Of a stretch of DNA of 64,000 nt, positions 41,571 through 52,916 are shown piece by piece (position 1 is the first letter of the stretch; every line of letters begins with the position of its first letter). The notes beneath the pieces are model-generated. The model saw only the letters and a program-made list of their open reading frames with translations. It ran no database searches and had not been told where the DNA came from. Made by a program: the position numbers and the translations under genes. This DNA is from Pomphorhynchus laevis (taxonomy: Eukaryota > Acanthocephala > Palaeacanthocephala > Echinorhynchida > Pomphorhynchidae): assembly GCA_012934845.2 (NCBI GenBank), contig WNNJ02003462.1, forward strand, positions 62,001 to 126,000, written 5' to 3'.

Positions 41571-42776
41571 ATGAGTAAAGTTAGCATGTCGGAGCGTTCA
41601 AAGAACTCAATGAAAACTAATTTTCCTGCCAATGCAATAAACGAGGTAAGTGGAGATTTAGCTTCTCTTGAATATATTTCGGAGGGGGAACTCCCCCCGG
41701 TACCAAAATTATCCAACCTCGTGATTATCAGACTTTTGGTGCCTCTGGAAAGGCAGAACATGTCTAATGTTTTTATAAGGGGCTTTGCCGATCGATTTAA
41801 AAAAAGGATATTGTTCAATGCGATTAAATATTATGAATCTGAGATTAAAATCTCATTCTGCACTCCTGATCTGGCAATGTCGTACGTCGACTACTTTAAA
41901 AAAGAGCATTCGGAACAAGGTATAATTGCTTCCAAACCAATCCTGGCAACAATAAAGATAAATACCATGCCCACATACATTTCAGAACAAGATATATCAG
42001 CCCTAGAAACTGATTACAAAATCTCTAACGTGCGCTTTATAAAAGGGATTAAAGGCTTCCCCATTACCGTGGCGTTCTGCAATGCCCCGGTTGATGAAGC
42101 TCTAAAATTATCGATTTCGACATGCAATCCTTTTATGGGGTATAATTTGATATTTTCAATAATCGAAACCGACTCACTAACGTATCCTCACTGCAACAAT
42201 TGCCATCAGCGGGGGCATTGGTCTGCTGGCTGTTCTCTACCCCATAAGTGCGGCGTGTGTGGTACAACTGCTATACATCCTGAGAAGTGCGAAAGTAAGC
42301 CATTTTGCGCAAACTGCGGTGGTGAGCACCCCGCATGGTCAAAAAAGTGTAAAATCTTTAAAGCGTATCAAAAGAGACACAGGGGTGTGACAGCAAAACC
42401 GACTAGCTTCGTGGAAGCTGTCTCGTCTAACAAGAAAGACGACAGGATGCCGGACACGGAAATTCTTAAACTTATTGAAATGCAGCATCAGGCATCAATG
42501 ATTCAACTTGAAAAATTGGTCCAAAAATTGGTGGGTCAATTAGCGGAATCCTTCCGTTCTCCTCCTTCTGGGAAGACTAACAATATTAAGAAGCCACCAA
42601 AATCTAAGAAACGAAACGGGTCAGCGCTGAGCATAGCTGCTCTGAAGCTTGCTCGGAAGGATTCGATCTGGGCTATGGCTAACGAGGGAAATGAAGATAT
42701 CGCCCGTGAGCAAGCGACTCCATTTGTCGTGACGGGAAGCGGTAAAGGCGACCTTTCCGCCTCTAGTTGCGACTAG
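41571..42776 (+). CDS. LINE ORF1 protein with three zinc knuckles
   Basis: 401 residues, uninterrupted. In this clade ORF1 is the nucleic-acid-binding, RNP-forming protein of the retrotransposon. Three Cys-rich knuckles are visible: CNNCHQRGHWSAGC (208-221, C-x2-C-x4-H-x4-C), CGVCGTTAIHPEKC (227-240) and CANCGGEHPAWSKKC (246-260). Upstream is an RRM-like region (about 50-190); downstream is a basic, Lys-rich tail (about 330-375). The start is the first ATG; ORF2 begins 35 bases after the stop. The same protein is decayed in the four neighbouring copy fragments. Confidence 0.85.
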   Translation: MSKVSMSERSKNSMKTNFPANAINEVSGDLASLEYISEGELPPVPKLSNLVIIRLLVPLERQNMSNVFIRGFADRFKKRILFNAIKYYESEIKISFCTPDLAMSYVDYFKKEHSEQGIIASKPILATIKINTMPTYISEQDISALETDYKISNVRFIKGIKGFPITVAFCNAPVDEALKLSISTCNPFMGYNLIFSIIETDSLTYPHCNNCHQRGHWSAGCSLPHKCGVCGTTAIHPEKCESKPFCANCGGEHPAWSKKCKIFKAYQKRHRGVTAKPTSFVEAVSSNKKDDRMPDTEILKLIEMQHQASMIQLEKLVQKLVGQLAESFRSPPSGKTNNIKKPPKSKKRNGSALSIAALKLARKDSIWAMANEGNEDIAREQATPFVVTGSGKGDLSASSCD

Positions 42777-42810
42777 GTGGAGGGCGTCCCACTTCGGTAA
42801 CACTTACGCA

Positions 42811-45004
42811 ATGGGAAGTAATCAAGGGCCTTTTTCACTGAATATCCTTCAGTGGAATTCGGGAGGTGCTTCTGCCCTTAGCCTTCTATCTGGTAGATAT
42901 GCAGATGTTATAGTCCTTCAGGAGACGCGGTCTATCCGTCTCCCCCAGGATATTACTCGATTTATCCCTAAGCACATATACACCCACTTTACTCCTTACA
43001 TAACCCCCTCACTCCTCTTCATCTCAAGGTCTTTTAACCCTAGTAAAAAGCTCATTAAGATCATCCCTCCTATTAAACTACTCTTGTCCAGCCCTATCTT
43101 GTTTAGCTATATCACTTTGTAAGAACGGTAAGCGTATAAGCATAGCCAATGTCTATATTCGGCCAGGAGAAATTCACAAGAACCGTGACCTCCTGGATCA
43201 AATATTGGGGAGCGGTTATGACATGTTACTTGGTGACTTCAACGACAGAACTGGTCGTTGGATTAATGCAGCACTCCGAAGAGCAAGGATCGACTATCTT
43301 ATTCATAAACCACCTTCCCCAACCTTTCATTGCTCTACAACAAATTCTCTCCTCGACATATTACTGCTACATAAGATGTGGTTGTTGAAACCCATTTGCA
43401 CCGAGCAGTCGCGTCAACAACAGACCACCTCTCATGACCTAATTTGCTGGAGGCTAGAGGACGATACGTTGCTTAGAAGAAGGTTTCACTTTGACCCTAT
43501 TAGAGTGGCCTTCTTTCAGGCAGCTATCCAACTCTTCCCCAGAATTGGAATTGAGAGTTTGACCGAATTTAATTCCTACCTCTCATCGCAAGCTACCGCG
43601 ATCCTTTCGACTACCTATAAAGGTCGAATATACAATCCTACTCCAACAAAGCTCAAGGTCCTAGCTAAAATGTTACACCTTCCCAATCTCTCTGTTTCCG
43701 CCAGACATATCCTCTCGAATGAATATTGGAGCTCTAGATATAGGCTCCAGCTGAGCAGGGATAGGGCAAGCATTGCTCGCCTAAACCCTTCTCAGGCTTC
43801 CTTCTGGCAGATATTCAAGAAGGAGAAGTTTGTTTGCTGGAAGGATAGAGCCTTGGTTTGGATTGGTAGCATAGGCCTTGACAAAGTTTTAGAGGAGTCA
43901 CTTTCCTTACATAATTATGGAGCCACTCAATCTCCCCAACCAATCCCGCCTTGGTGTGACTTCAGGAGTAGGGACTTATCTGTTACAGATATCCTTAACT
44001 CCTGGGGACCACTCACGGCCACCTCCAAATCCCATGCGCCACTTACCACTCGTGTCTGTCAGCTTTTGACATACAGTCAGAGAAAGGAGGTCGCCATCAC
44101 AATGCTATTAGCCTTCCCGTCTGACATAGCGGACATCAACATCAGCCGTCGAGTTTTTTTACCTAAAAAGAGATTAATCACTTGTCCTAAAGATCTGCGG
44201 CCCATCTCGATTCAAAACGCCCTCATATCCATCTACGAAAAAGCGCTTGCGCGTAGAATCCGCGTTCATTTATGTAGGCGTAATTTGATCCCACCGAGTT
44301 TTCATGGGTTTGTCAAAGGGCGCTCGGTCCATTCATCAATTGGTGAAGTGCATCAGTTTTGTCAGGAAAATAGTCATCAACTTGCTGTGGCTGTTTTTCT
44401 TGATTTTTCAGTTGTATTTGACCGGATCTCTATTCCCTTCGTTATCTCCTCTCTCAGGTCCATCGGGTTGCCTGCGAGAATTTTTTACAGGGTTGGGATG
44501 TTGCTGTACACCAAGCGGTTCTACTATGAAGACGACCCTGATGCGCGTCAGTTCTACCCTATTACGGGTGTACCTCAAGGATCCCCACTTTCTCCTATCT
44601 TATATCTTGCTGCATCCATTGTTCTCTTCAGAGCATTTAAAAGTGATCATCATCTCGTGGTATATGCTTATTATACCACAGCCGTGTTCTCTGGACGCAG
44701 GTGCAAAGATGTAATCTCTGACATCAGCCGTTTCTTTTTAAGATTAAAAGATCAGTTGCCCCCATCCAATCTTATTTTAAACTCCTCTAAATCACAGGTG
44801 GTAGTCTTTAATGGCGTTCCTGCCACCAAAAAGAAACTTAAGAGACTAGCACTCTCTGCACTCTCCTCCATTTTGCAGCATCAACCACTCCCCATCTTCA
44901 CGAGTCGAGTAAAATATCTGGGATTCACCGTTACGGTGAATTGGTCGGCGAAAGCTGACCTGGATAGACTTAAACGTATACTGAAGAAAGCTAGGAATGG
45001 GTAA
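42811..45004 (+). pseudogene. LINE ORF2: endonuclease and reverse transcriptase, catalytic motif altered
   Basis: The APE-type endonuclease starts at 42811 (LNILQWNSGG, VIVLQETR). The frame is lost near 43120 and continues from about 43200 (LLGDFNDRTGRWINAAL) to 45004. RT motifs: FLDFSVVFDRIS (motif A), GVPQGSPLSPILY (motif B), LNSSKSQVVVFN (motif D region) and KYLGFTV. The YxDD catalytic box is YAYY (44663-44674), both aspartates replaced. With one frameshift, no catalytic aspartate pair and no 3' end, this copy cannot encode a working RT. Confidence 0.85.
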
Positions 45005-45008
45005 GCTG

Positions 45009-47585
45009 GTCTTTTAATCTTAAATGAAACGGCTGATGTCCGAGACTACATCTTTGCACCAACGTCCAGAAAACAGGGCTGTGGTATAATAAGCATATAC
45101 CACGAGATGATGATCACTTTTAAAAGCTCTGAAGAGAACAATGGAGACAGCTAGATATAAGACAGGAGAAAGTGAGGAGCCTTGAGGCTCACCTGTAATA
45201 GGGTAGAACTGACGTGAATCAGGGTCGTCTTCATAACAGAACCGTTTGGTGTACAGCAATATCTCCACCCTGTTAACAATTTTTGCAGGCAGTCCGAGGA
45301 ACCTGAGAGAGCAGATAAAGAAGGGAATGGAGATGCGGTGGAAAGTAGTGGAAAATTCAAGAAAAACAGCCACAGCAAGCTGATGACTGTTATCCTGACA
45401 AAACTGATGGACTTCACCAATTCCTGAATGGACCGAGCGCCCTTTGACAAACCCATGAAAACTCGGCGAGATTAAGTTTTCGCCTACTTAAATGGTCGCG
45501 GATGCTACGCGCAAACGCGACCTAGGAGTTAAACATATCCGTAACAGATAAGTACATGATCCTGAACTCACCATAAGGCAGGATTGGCTGGGGAGAAAGC
45601 GTTGCTCCAAATTATGTATGGAAGTAACTTTTCCAAAACTCTATCAATGCCTATGCTAGCAATCCAACCCGATGCCCTCTCCCGCCAGCAGACAAACTTC
45701 TCCTTATTGAATATCTTCCAGAAGCAAGCCTGAGCGGGATTAAGACGAATAATACTCGTTCGGTCCATACTCAGATATAGCCTATATCTAGAACTCTAGT
45801 ATTCATTCGAGAGAACCTGCCTGAAGGAAGCAGATATATTCAGGAGGTGTAGTAATTTTGCTAGGACCTTGAGTTTTGTTGGAGTGGGATCGTAAATGCG
45901 ACCTTCATAAGTAGTCGAAAGGATCCCGGTAGCTTGCGAAGAAAGGTAGAAATTAAATTCGGTTAAACTCTCATTCTATATCCAAGGGAAGAGTTGGATA
46001 GCTGCCTGAAAGAAGGCCACTCTAATAGGATCGAAGTGAAACCTCCTTATAAGCAACATATCCTCCTCCAGCCGCCAGCGTAATAGGTCATGAGAAATGA
46101 TCTGTTGTTGCGACTGTTCAGTACAGATAGGTTTCAACAAAAACATATTATGAAGCAGTAATATGTCGAGGAGAGAATTAGTTGTTGAGCAATAAAAGGT
46201 GCGGCACAGTAGTTTGTGAATAAGGTAGTCGTTCCTGGCTATGCGGAGTGCTGCATTAATCCAACAACCAGCTCTGTCGTTGAAGTTACCGAGGAACATG
46301 TCATAGCCACTACCAAAATGCGGCCAGGAACAAACGGTTCTTGTGAATTTCCACTAGCCTAATATAGATATTGGCTATACTGATACGTTTACCGTTCTTA
46401 CATATTGATATTGCTAAACAAGACAGGGCTGGACAAGAATAGTTTAAAAGAATGGACGATCTTAAGAAGCATTTAACTAGGGTTAATAGACCTTGAGATG
46501 AAGATGAGTAAAGAGGGGTTATGTACGGAGTACAGTGAGTGTAGATGTGCTTAGGGAGAAACCGAGTAATGTTCTGGGGGAGACGGATATACCGAGTCTC
46601 CTGAAGGACCATAACATCTGCATCTCTACCAGATAAAAGGTGAAGGCAGAAGCACTTCACGAATTCCACAGATGGATATTCAGTGAAAAGGGCTCTTGAT
46701 TAATTTGCACTGTGTTAAGTTAGCTGGAGTGGGATTGCCCACTCCTAACAGGAGCCAGGATTGAGAAGGTTGCCCTTCCCACTCCCCGCGCTACCAGGAG
46801 TATACACTTCCCCACCGGCATGTCATTATTTCCCGTAATGTCAATAGCTCAGCGAGTTTGATCTTTTCTTGCTAGTTTAAGAGAAGCTAAACTCTGTATA
46901 GGCTCAATTCTTTTTTAGAGGCAAGGGGTATTTTGGACTTAAACGTATTGAATTCCGGATAAGAGTGCTCATGTGACTCTGTTTGTAAGCCTTGAATACT
47001 AGGCATCTCAGTGACCAAGTCGGGTGCGGGCCACAGCAATTCGAACACTGCGGGGAAAGATTACATTTCCCCTCATGTTCGTCTCCGGAGCCACAAACTC
47101 AGCATGTAGGGAGACTGGAACAGGTGGAGGCCCAGTGAACGCACTGGTGAAATTAGTTGCAGTGGGGAAATGTAAGGTCGTCAGCATAAATCATTGTGAA
47201 TGATATATTATATCCAAGAAACGGGTTGAATTTACTATTAGTCAGGCATTGGGCCTGATAAACGGTATAGAAACCGGAGGCCACCGAAAGTGGCTTTTCA
47301 TTCTTCTCCATATAAAGTCGAACGTTGTAAACTTTGAACGTATCCTCGAAATCTTTTAGATCATCATCCGTTGCGTAAAGTGTAAAGTCGATAATTTCAG
47401 GGAAGCTTGAATAGGCTTATATGTCGTTGAACCATATTTTGTGAGAAATCTTTAAAAATAATTCAAATATTCAGAGGCCAGATTAGGCGTACAAAATGAA
47501 ATTCTAATTCCAGACTCGAAAAATTTAACAGAATTGTATATAATTCAACCTTTAAATAATTTAGAGAAATCTCAGAGAAAAACAT
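45009..47585 (-). mobile_element. I/Jockey-like LINE, inverted partner copy, decayed
   Basis: The minus strand carries RT motifs at 45020-45456 (PITGEPQGSSLSPVLYLA, YAYYTT), endonuclease at 45976-46669, ORF1 knuckle region at about 46950-47200 and ORF1 N-terminal half to about 47585. Several frameshifts. It joins the plus-strand copy tail to tail at about 45010, each cut at a different point inside ORF2. It shares the YAYY replacement with that copy. Confidence 0.82.
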
Positions 47586-47595
47586 CAAAGGACTA

Positions 47596-48042
47596 TTCGA
47601 AAGAGAACCAAATAGTTTGCAAAGCGATTTTTAATGCTTTTAGTTCAAAGTGCATTATGGCGGATAGTGTTATGACAACATTATACTAAGTTATTTGTTA
47701 ATTTGCAGATTTCAACAGACGTACTCTAAAGAGTGCTAATCATCGCACCAAGATTATCACATTTTAATTAGTCCGAAAATTCGGACAATTGCACTTATTC
47801 GTTACATGTTGACAAAAAAATGTTACATGCTATGACCTGAATCCCTTTTCTCGACTCATTCTTTCCTTCGTACCATGCATAATAATATTTATCATATAAT
47901 ATATATACGTATAATAATAGGAACTAACATTACTATGAAAAAAATAAGTGCCTTTTCGAAAGAGAACCAAATAGTTTGCATAGCGATTTTTGAGGCTTTT
48001 AGTTCAAAGTGCACCGTAGCGGATAGTATATGACAACATTAT
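47596..48042. repeat. Pair of about 95-bp direct repeats, 354 bp apart
   Basis: TTCGAAAGAGAACCAAATAG... to ...GGATAGT-TATGACAACATTAT occurs at 47596-47690 and 47950-48042 with about 10% differences. The 260-bp interior has no gene; a perfect GTCCGAA/TTCGGAC hairpin is at 47772-47787. It could be terminal repeats of a short non-autonomous element or a tandem duplication. Confidence 0.7.
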
Positions 48043-48044
48043 TA

Positions 48045-51000
48045 TATGTCGACTTCCAAGGGAGCTGAAGCTCGTAAGGAAGCATCACATTGAATATAAA
48101 AAGAGGAAAAAAACAAAAAAAAGAACATCAAAAGTTCACGAGGTCAAGCTTTAGGCGTTCTTTGAATTGCGCATCAGGAGAGTTGTTGATCACACCAGGT
48201 GATAATCCATTCCATCGTTTACAGACGCGATACATCACTGTCGTACAATTTGTTTGATTCTTTGAGCGATGCTTCAAACATAGCTCGTGTCCACGTAACA
48301 TTGAGGATCCACGAAGACAGAACAGCTGCTTACACAGATAGTTATACACGCGCAGCGACATCCACACTAGTGTACGATCTGCAATCAACAGATCGCATTC
48401 AATATATCTTATACCCAACGCCTCTAGTCTAACTGGATAAGGAATGGAGAAAGTTGCCGGAACCAAGTGCGTGGCTCTTCTCAAAATGTTGTCGAATTCA
48501 CTCAATTCTAATTTCAGTTGAGTGTTTGTCGCGTGAGATGCATAGAGCATATGTGATTTTAAGAGACTCGAATATACAATGCGTAAAGCCTTTGGCTCAA
48601 GTCGTCCAACGTTTCGATGAAGAAATTTTATAATTCTACGGCATTTTGTAATAATCTCAGAAGAATGAAGATGAGATTTTAAATTGGATGAGATAACAAC
48701 ACCTAGATCAATAAAGTGATTTACTGATTCAATAACTGTTGAGCTGAATTGATAAGAAGGGGAAGGTAATCGGGATTGACCAATTCTCATATGTCGAGAT
48801 TTACTAACATTGATTACTAAGCCGTGCGGTGGACACCAACTACTAACTTTATCCAAATCTGATTGTAGTAAGGGAGAGCTAGAACAACCACAAAATAAAG
48901 GGCACCACAATTTCATGTCATCGGTGTATAATAGGTATTGGGATGTAACATTTTCAGCAATTTCGTTGATGCATATATTAAACAAAGTGGAACTAAGGAT
49001 ACAGCCTTGAGGAACACCTTGAGTGAGATAAAACCATTCAGAAAGAGATTCACCAACTCGCACAGCAAAGGGACATCTACTCAAGAATTCACGTATCCAG
49101 AGACAAACGTGCATTGAATATCAGTAATTTCTAAGTTTCCACAGTAAAATTCAATGAACGACCCGATCAAAAGCTTTGGACAAATCAATAAAGACGACAT
49201 CAACCGGCACCCCCTGTTCGACAAAACCGGCTCAGCTTTCGCGTTATAATGTTCGATTAGTTGAAGTGGAGTGATGTTTTCTAAACCCATGCTGTTTATT
49301 ATACAAAATATTGAATTTGTCCAAATGAGAAGATATATACATCAGGATCAGTTTCTCCATCACCTTGCAAGCGATACACGTCAAACTTATTGGCCGATAA
49401 TTTTAAGGATTTACCTTATCCCCCTTTTTGAAAACTGGAATGACTAATGATCTCTTCCACATATCTGGGATTATGCCAGTTCTCAAGGATCAGTAGTAAA
49501 TATCAAAAAGCGGAAGTTATATTCGTTGCAACTTTGCGTAATAATATACTATGAATACTATCAGGACCTGAACTATTTTAAGCCGGTAGCTTCGATAAGA
49601 TATTAAGAACATCGAGTGGGTCAAAGTAGAGGTTAGAATCATGGTACTAGAGAGAAGAATTGCCTATCGTAATGTTATAATCACATAGGGAAAATCGATT
49701 GCGAGTGAGACAAAAGTTCTTGGCAAAGATATTGGCAATGGAAAGAGGAGAAACCGATTTTTGCTCACCGTCAACCAGACAGTTGATTGACGATGATACT
49801 CTCTTACGGTTGCTAAGTAGTTTAAAAAGTCTCTTTTGATCAACATGAGACAAGGAACATATGGCAGCAATGAATTGATGCTTCTTCTGACGTTTAAGAG
49901 AAGTCACCTTGTTGCGAATGGTAGTATAAAATCAGAAGGATCCGAGTCCACGCTTAAATAGTAGGAATGCATGATCACGTTCTCTGACATCTCGCTTCAA
50001 CTCACTGTCAAACCATTTGGGTTTGGAGGATTGTGGTTTACGTTCTACACAAGAGGAAAAGGCGTAAAGTAGATTAATCAATGTTGTGTGGAGAAACGAC
50101 CAGGCCACATAAAAATTGACTGTTCTTGCACAAGACCATCTTACTAGGCTCAGCATTTCACCAATTGTATCGTAATCCGCATTCACAACACCAATCGATT
50201 TCTTAAAAGTGATTAGACGCGAAATATGACCCGGTAGGATGATACGTAAAGTGCAGTGATCGCTGGAGCCTGATGGCAGACCGCAACTTGATGACTCAAT
50301 GACAGAATCATTGTACATAGGCATAAATCTAGCAGGGAATAACTTTTATTACGGATACGAGTATTACAATGGACAAGCTGACAGAGTGTGAGCTCATTGA
50401 ATACATCAAGTAAGGCTTATGATTCTTCATCACACCCCTAGATCGCGTTATACGAGCCCCAATCGATATTTATAGAGTGTTAAGATCTCCGCAGATTAAG
50501 GTATCCACATCGTCGGAACAGGGATGTATTAACGACTTGATGATGAGTGGTATTTTTGATCGAGGAAATACAAATGCGATAGACCTTACCTCGTTCCTCC
50601 GTCACATCAATCCACAAAAGCTCATTTCCATAATCGTCAAAACACGACTCTATTACGTTATAAACAAGATTGTCACGTATATAAGCAGCTACACCGCCAC
50701 CTCTAGAGATTTTTCGATCACAGCGAACTATCGTATAACCGTGAATACCGATTTCAGAATCCAGAATATGACAATTTAACCAAGTTTCAGTGACAAAACA
50801 TCATGCCGATATTTTCATGATGTAATATTGCTTTGATTTCATCTAACTTGTTAAACAAACTCAAAACATTTGAATAGAGTATGTAAAGGCCAGCTTTAGT
50901 AGATGTACAGGGAAACTTGTGGACATTTGATTTTTGAGAATTCATACAATCGAACAACGAGGATATATCCGGATGATTGACCGTAGCGAGTTACAGAGTC

Positions 51001-51180
51001 TACAGTTGAGTTGGGAATGCGTGCGACACAGAGACGTTCGATATCCTGTACCATCTCACGTTTGGCAGTAAACAACTGTTTTTTGTCCTTTGGATATAAA
51101 TCTTTCAAAAAGCTAATACTCAAACCTCTTAGAATATGATTGTTTCGTAGTATAAGTGAACTCATTACGGTGGAGGCAAG
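48045..51180 (-). mobile_element. CR1-like LINE, nearly full ORF2, frameshifted
   Basis: Minus strand. Endonuclease remnants lie at about 50.9-50.3 kb (an ETW-type start and an SRGGGVAAYI-type block, spread over frames). A linker follows at 50324-49650. The RT runs from about 49290 to 48128: GVPQGCILSSTLFNICINEI (motif B), LYTDDMKLW (motif C, aspartates kept), INVSKSRHMRIG and a long C-terminal part ending LKLDLVNF. The 328-codon frame 49114-48128 is open, but the upstream parts are broken by several frameshifts. The 3' UTR with T-rich tracts ends near 48045, touching the direct repeat at 47950-48042. Confidence 0.82.
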
Positions 51181-51264
51181 AACAACTTTGAGTAAACAAT
51201 GTCGAATATCTGATTCTTTTTTACCAAGGCGAAAAGTATATAATAAAATATAATTTTTTTACCA

Positions 51265-51488
51265 AGTCATTACAAGCCTTCGACTGATTATGAGCCTCAA
51301 TACCAGCCTTTGACTGATTAAAAGCTTCCGTCTGATTAAAAGCTTTCGTCTTTCGAACTGTGGCAGAGCAGTTTTGCAAAACTGCTCTGCCACAGTTCGA
51401 AAGACGAAAGCTTTTAATCAGACGGAAGCTTTTAATCAGTCAAAGGCTTGTATTGAGAATTATAATCAGTCGTAGGCTTGTATTGATG
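51265..51488. repeat. Long palindrome at the satellite edge
   Basis: Arms meet at 51376/51377 (GCAGTTTT-GC-AAAACTGC). They are perfectly complementary for roughly 67 bases each side and nearly so for about 110. The outer arms are units of the satellite of 52.9-54.6 kb in opposite orientations (GATTAAAAGCTTTCGTC on the left, GACGAAAGCTTTTAATC on the right); the central 44 bases (GAACTGTGGCAGAGCAGTTT and its complement) are unrelated to it. Confidence 0.92.
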
Positions 51489-52083
51489 TTTTTAATCAAT
51501 CTAAGGCTTGTATTAAGTCTTAAAATTAAGGCCTGAGTGTTTAATTTCTTCATAAACAAAAATAATTTACTAAGAAGTCATGGATATTTGAATTTATATG
51601 TTTGGTCGCTAATAAATATAAGCGATAAAACGATTATATTTATACGATTTATAAGCGATTTTTATCGCTTATAAATTGGGCACTATATGATAAAATGCAC
51701 TAATTACTAGTTTACTAATTTTTTGTTAATTTTACCATTTGTACTTACATAATTTTTATTTTTTGATATTTTTTATATTACATTATTTTTCTGCTGATTT
51801 TCAAGCAAGTTTAAGAAATTAAATAAAATACATTATGATTGTAGTCTTCAATACTGAGGCATTTTCATCGTTCAAAAAAATCGGTAACCGATTGATTGCT
51901 TAGGCACTCGAGTATACACGCGGCAATGCCTCGCTGAACTGCTACGCTTAATCGCTGCCTGAGGAAAACCGTTGATCGAATTTCACCAGTGATCCTGGAC
52001 ATCATCTTTCTGATCTCTTCGATATTTTTGATAATTATTTTAATTTCTAATAATAGATTTTAATTTCACTACTATTTTTTCTT
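51489..52083. other. Satellite edge and AT-rich spacer
   Basis: A few decayed satellite units to about 51535, then AT-rich sequence. Bases 51880-52010 are less AT-rich and unexplained; no frame is convincing. Confidence 0.5.
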
Positions 52084-52183
52084 ACATTTGATTTTTGAGA
52101 ATTCATACATACAATCGAACAACGAGGATAAATCCGGATGATTGACCGTAGCGAGTTACAGAGTCTACATTTGAATTGGGAAT
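52084..52183. repeat. Duplicate of CR1-like LINE bases 50923-51018
   Basis: About 96 bp (ACATTTGATTTTTGAGAATT... to ...TTGGGAAT) with few differences and a four-base insertion. Satellite units begin just after it (52195-52265). Confidence 0.85.
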
Positions 52184-52265
52184 TAGTAATTGTACTTAGT
52201 CACAGGCTTGTATTGCGGCTTATAATCAGTCGAAGGCTTGTATTGATGCTTTTAATCAGCCTTGA

Positions 52266-52916
52266 CTCTTACTTTAACTTTGTTTTGACTATGTATTATT
52301 TTTATAATTGTTTGTTATTTTCATTTTTTCTCTTAATCTTATTTTATTTAAATAAACGAAACAAACTATTTTTCATACTATTTGCAAAATTTTAATCGAT
52401 CAAGTAATTTATATTTTTGAAGACAGTAGTAGTTTTTGAGATGAAAAATCATTGTATTCAATAACGAGATAAATTTTGTTCCTTTTAATTTGAAAATAAA
52501 TTCATACTGCGAGATTAAAAACAGATTTAATGGATATTTTGTTTTTGTTATTATTGATTAGTGCTAATATATAAATTATTGAAAAGTAAACCCATATCAC
52601 ATAAATACTTTAGAATGATTAAATGAACTTTAATTTATGACGCTCATTGGTATGATATAAATTTAGTGCTATCAATCGATATTAATTTTAATAAAAATCA
52701 TCATATTTTTACAAATAATCGAGATGATATGTTATATCATCACTATATCACTAGTAGCAGCGTAAACTGCTACTAATACTATTTGTATTAGTACAACGTA
52801 AATTTAAATTTATACTATTTGTCGAATACCGCTTGATAAGAAATATACCACAATTGTATCTTTAAAAAGATGATAGGCATGTAGCCGAAAACTTGCTAAT
52901 AATTAGCTCATTAATC
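52266..52916. other. AT-rich spacer between satellite blocks
   Basis: No gene seen. The frame at 52138-52395 runs from duplicated LINE through satellite and is not a gene. Confidence 0.55.

Larger units (their letters stand above)
41500..45010 (+). mobile_element. I/Jockey-like LINE, best-preserved copy, 3'-truncated
   Basis: Comprises an intact ORF1 (41571-42776) and a nearly open ORF2 (42811-45004). It stops inside ORF2 at about 45010, where an inverted copy begins, so the RT end and 3' UTR are missing. The left boundary is set by the end of the opposite-strand copy. Confidence 0.85.
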
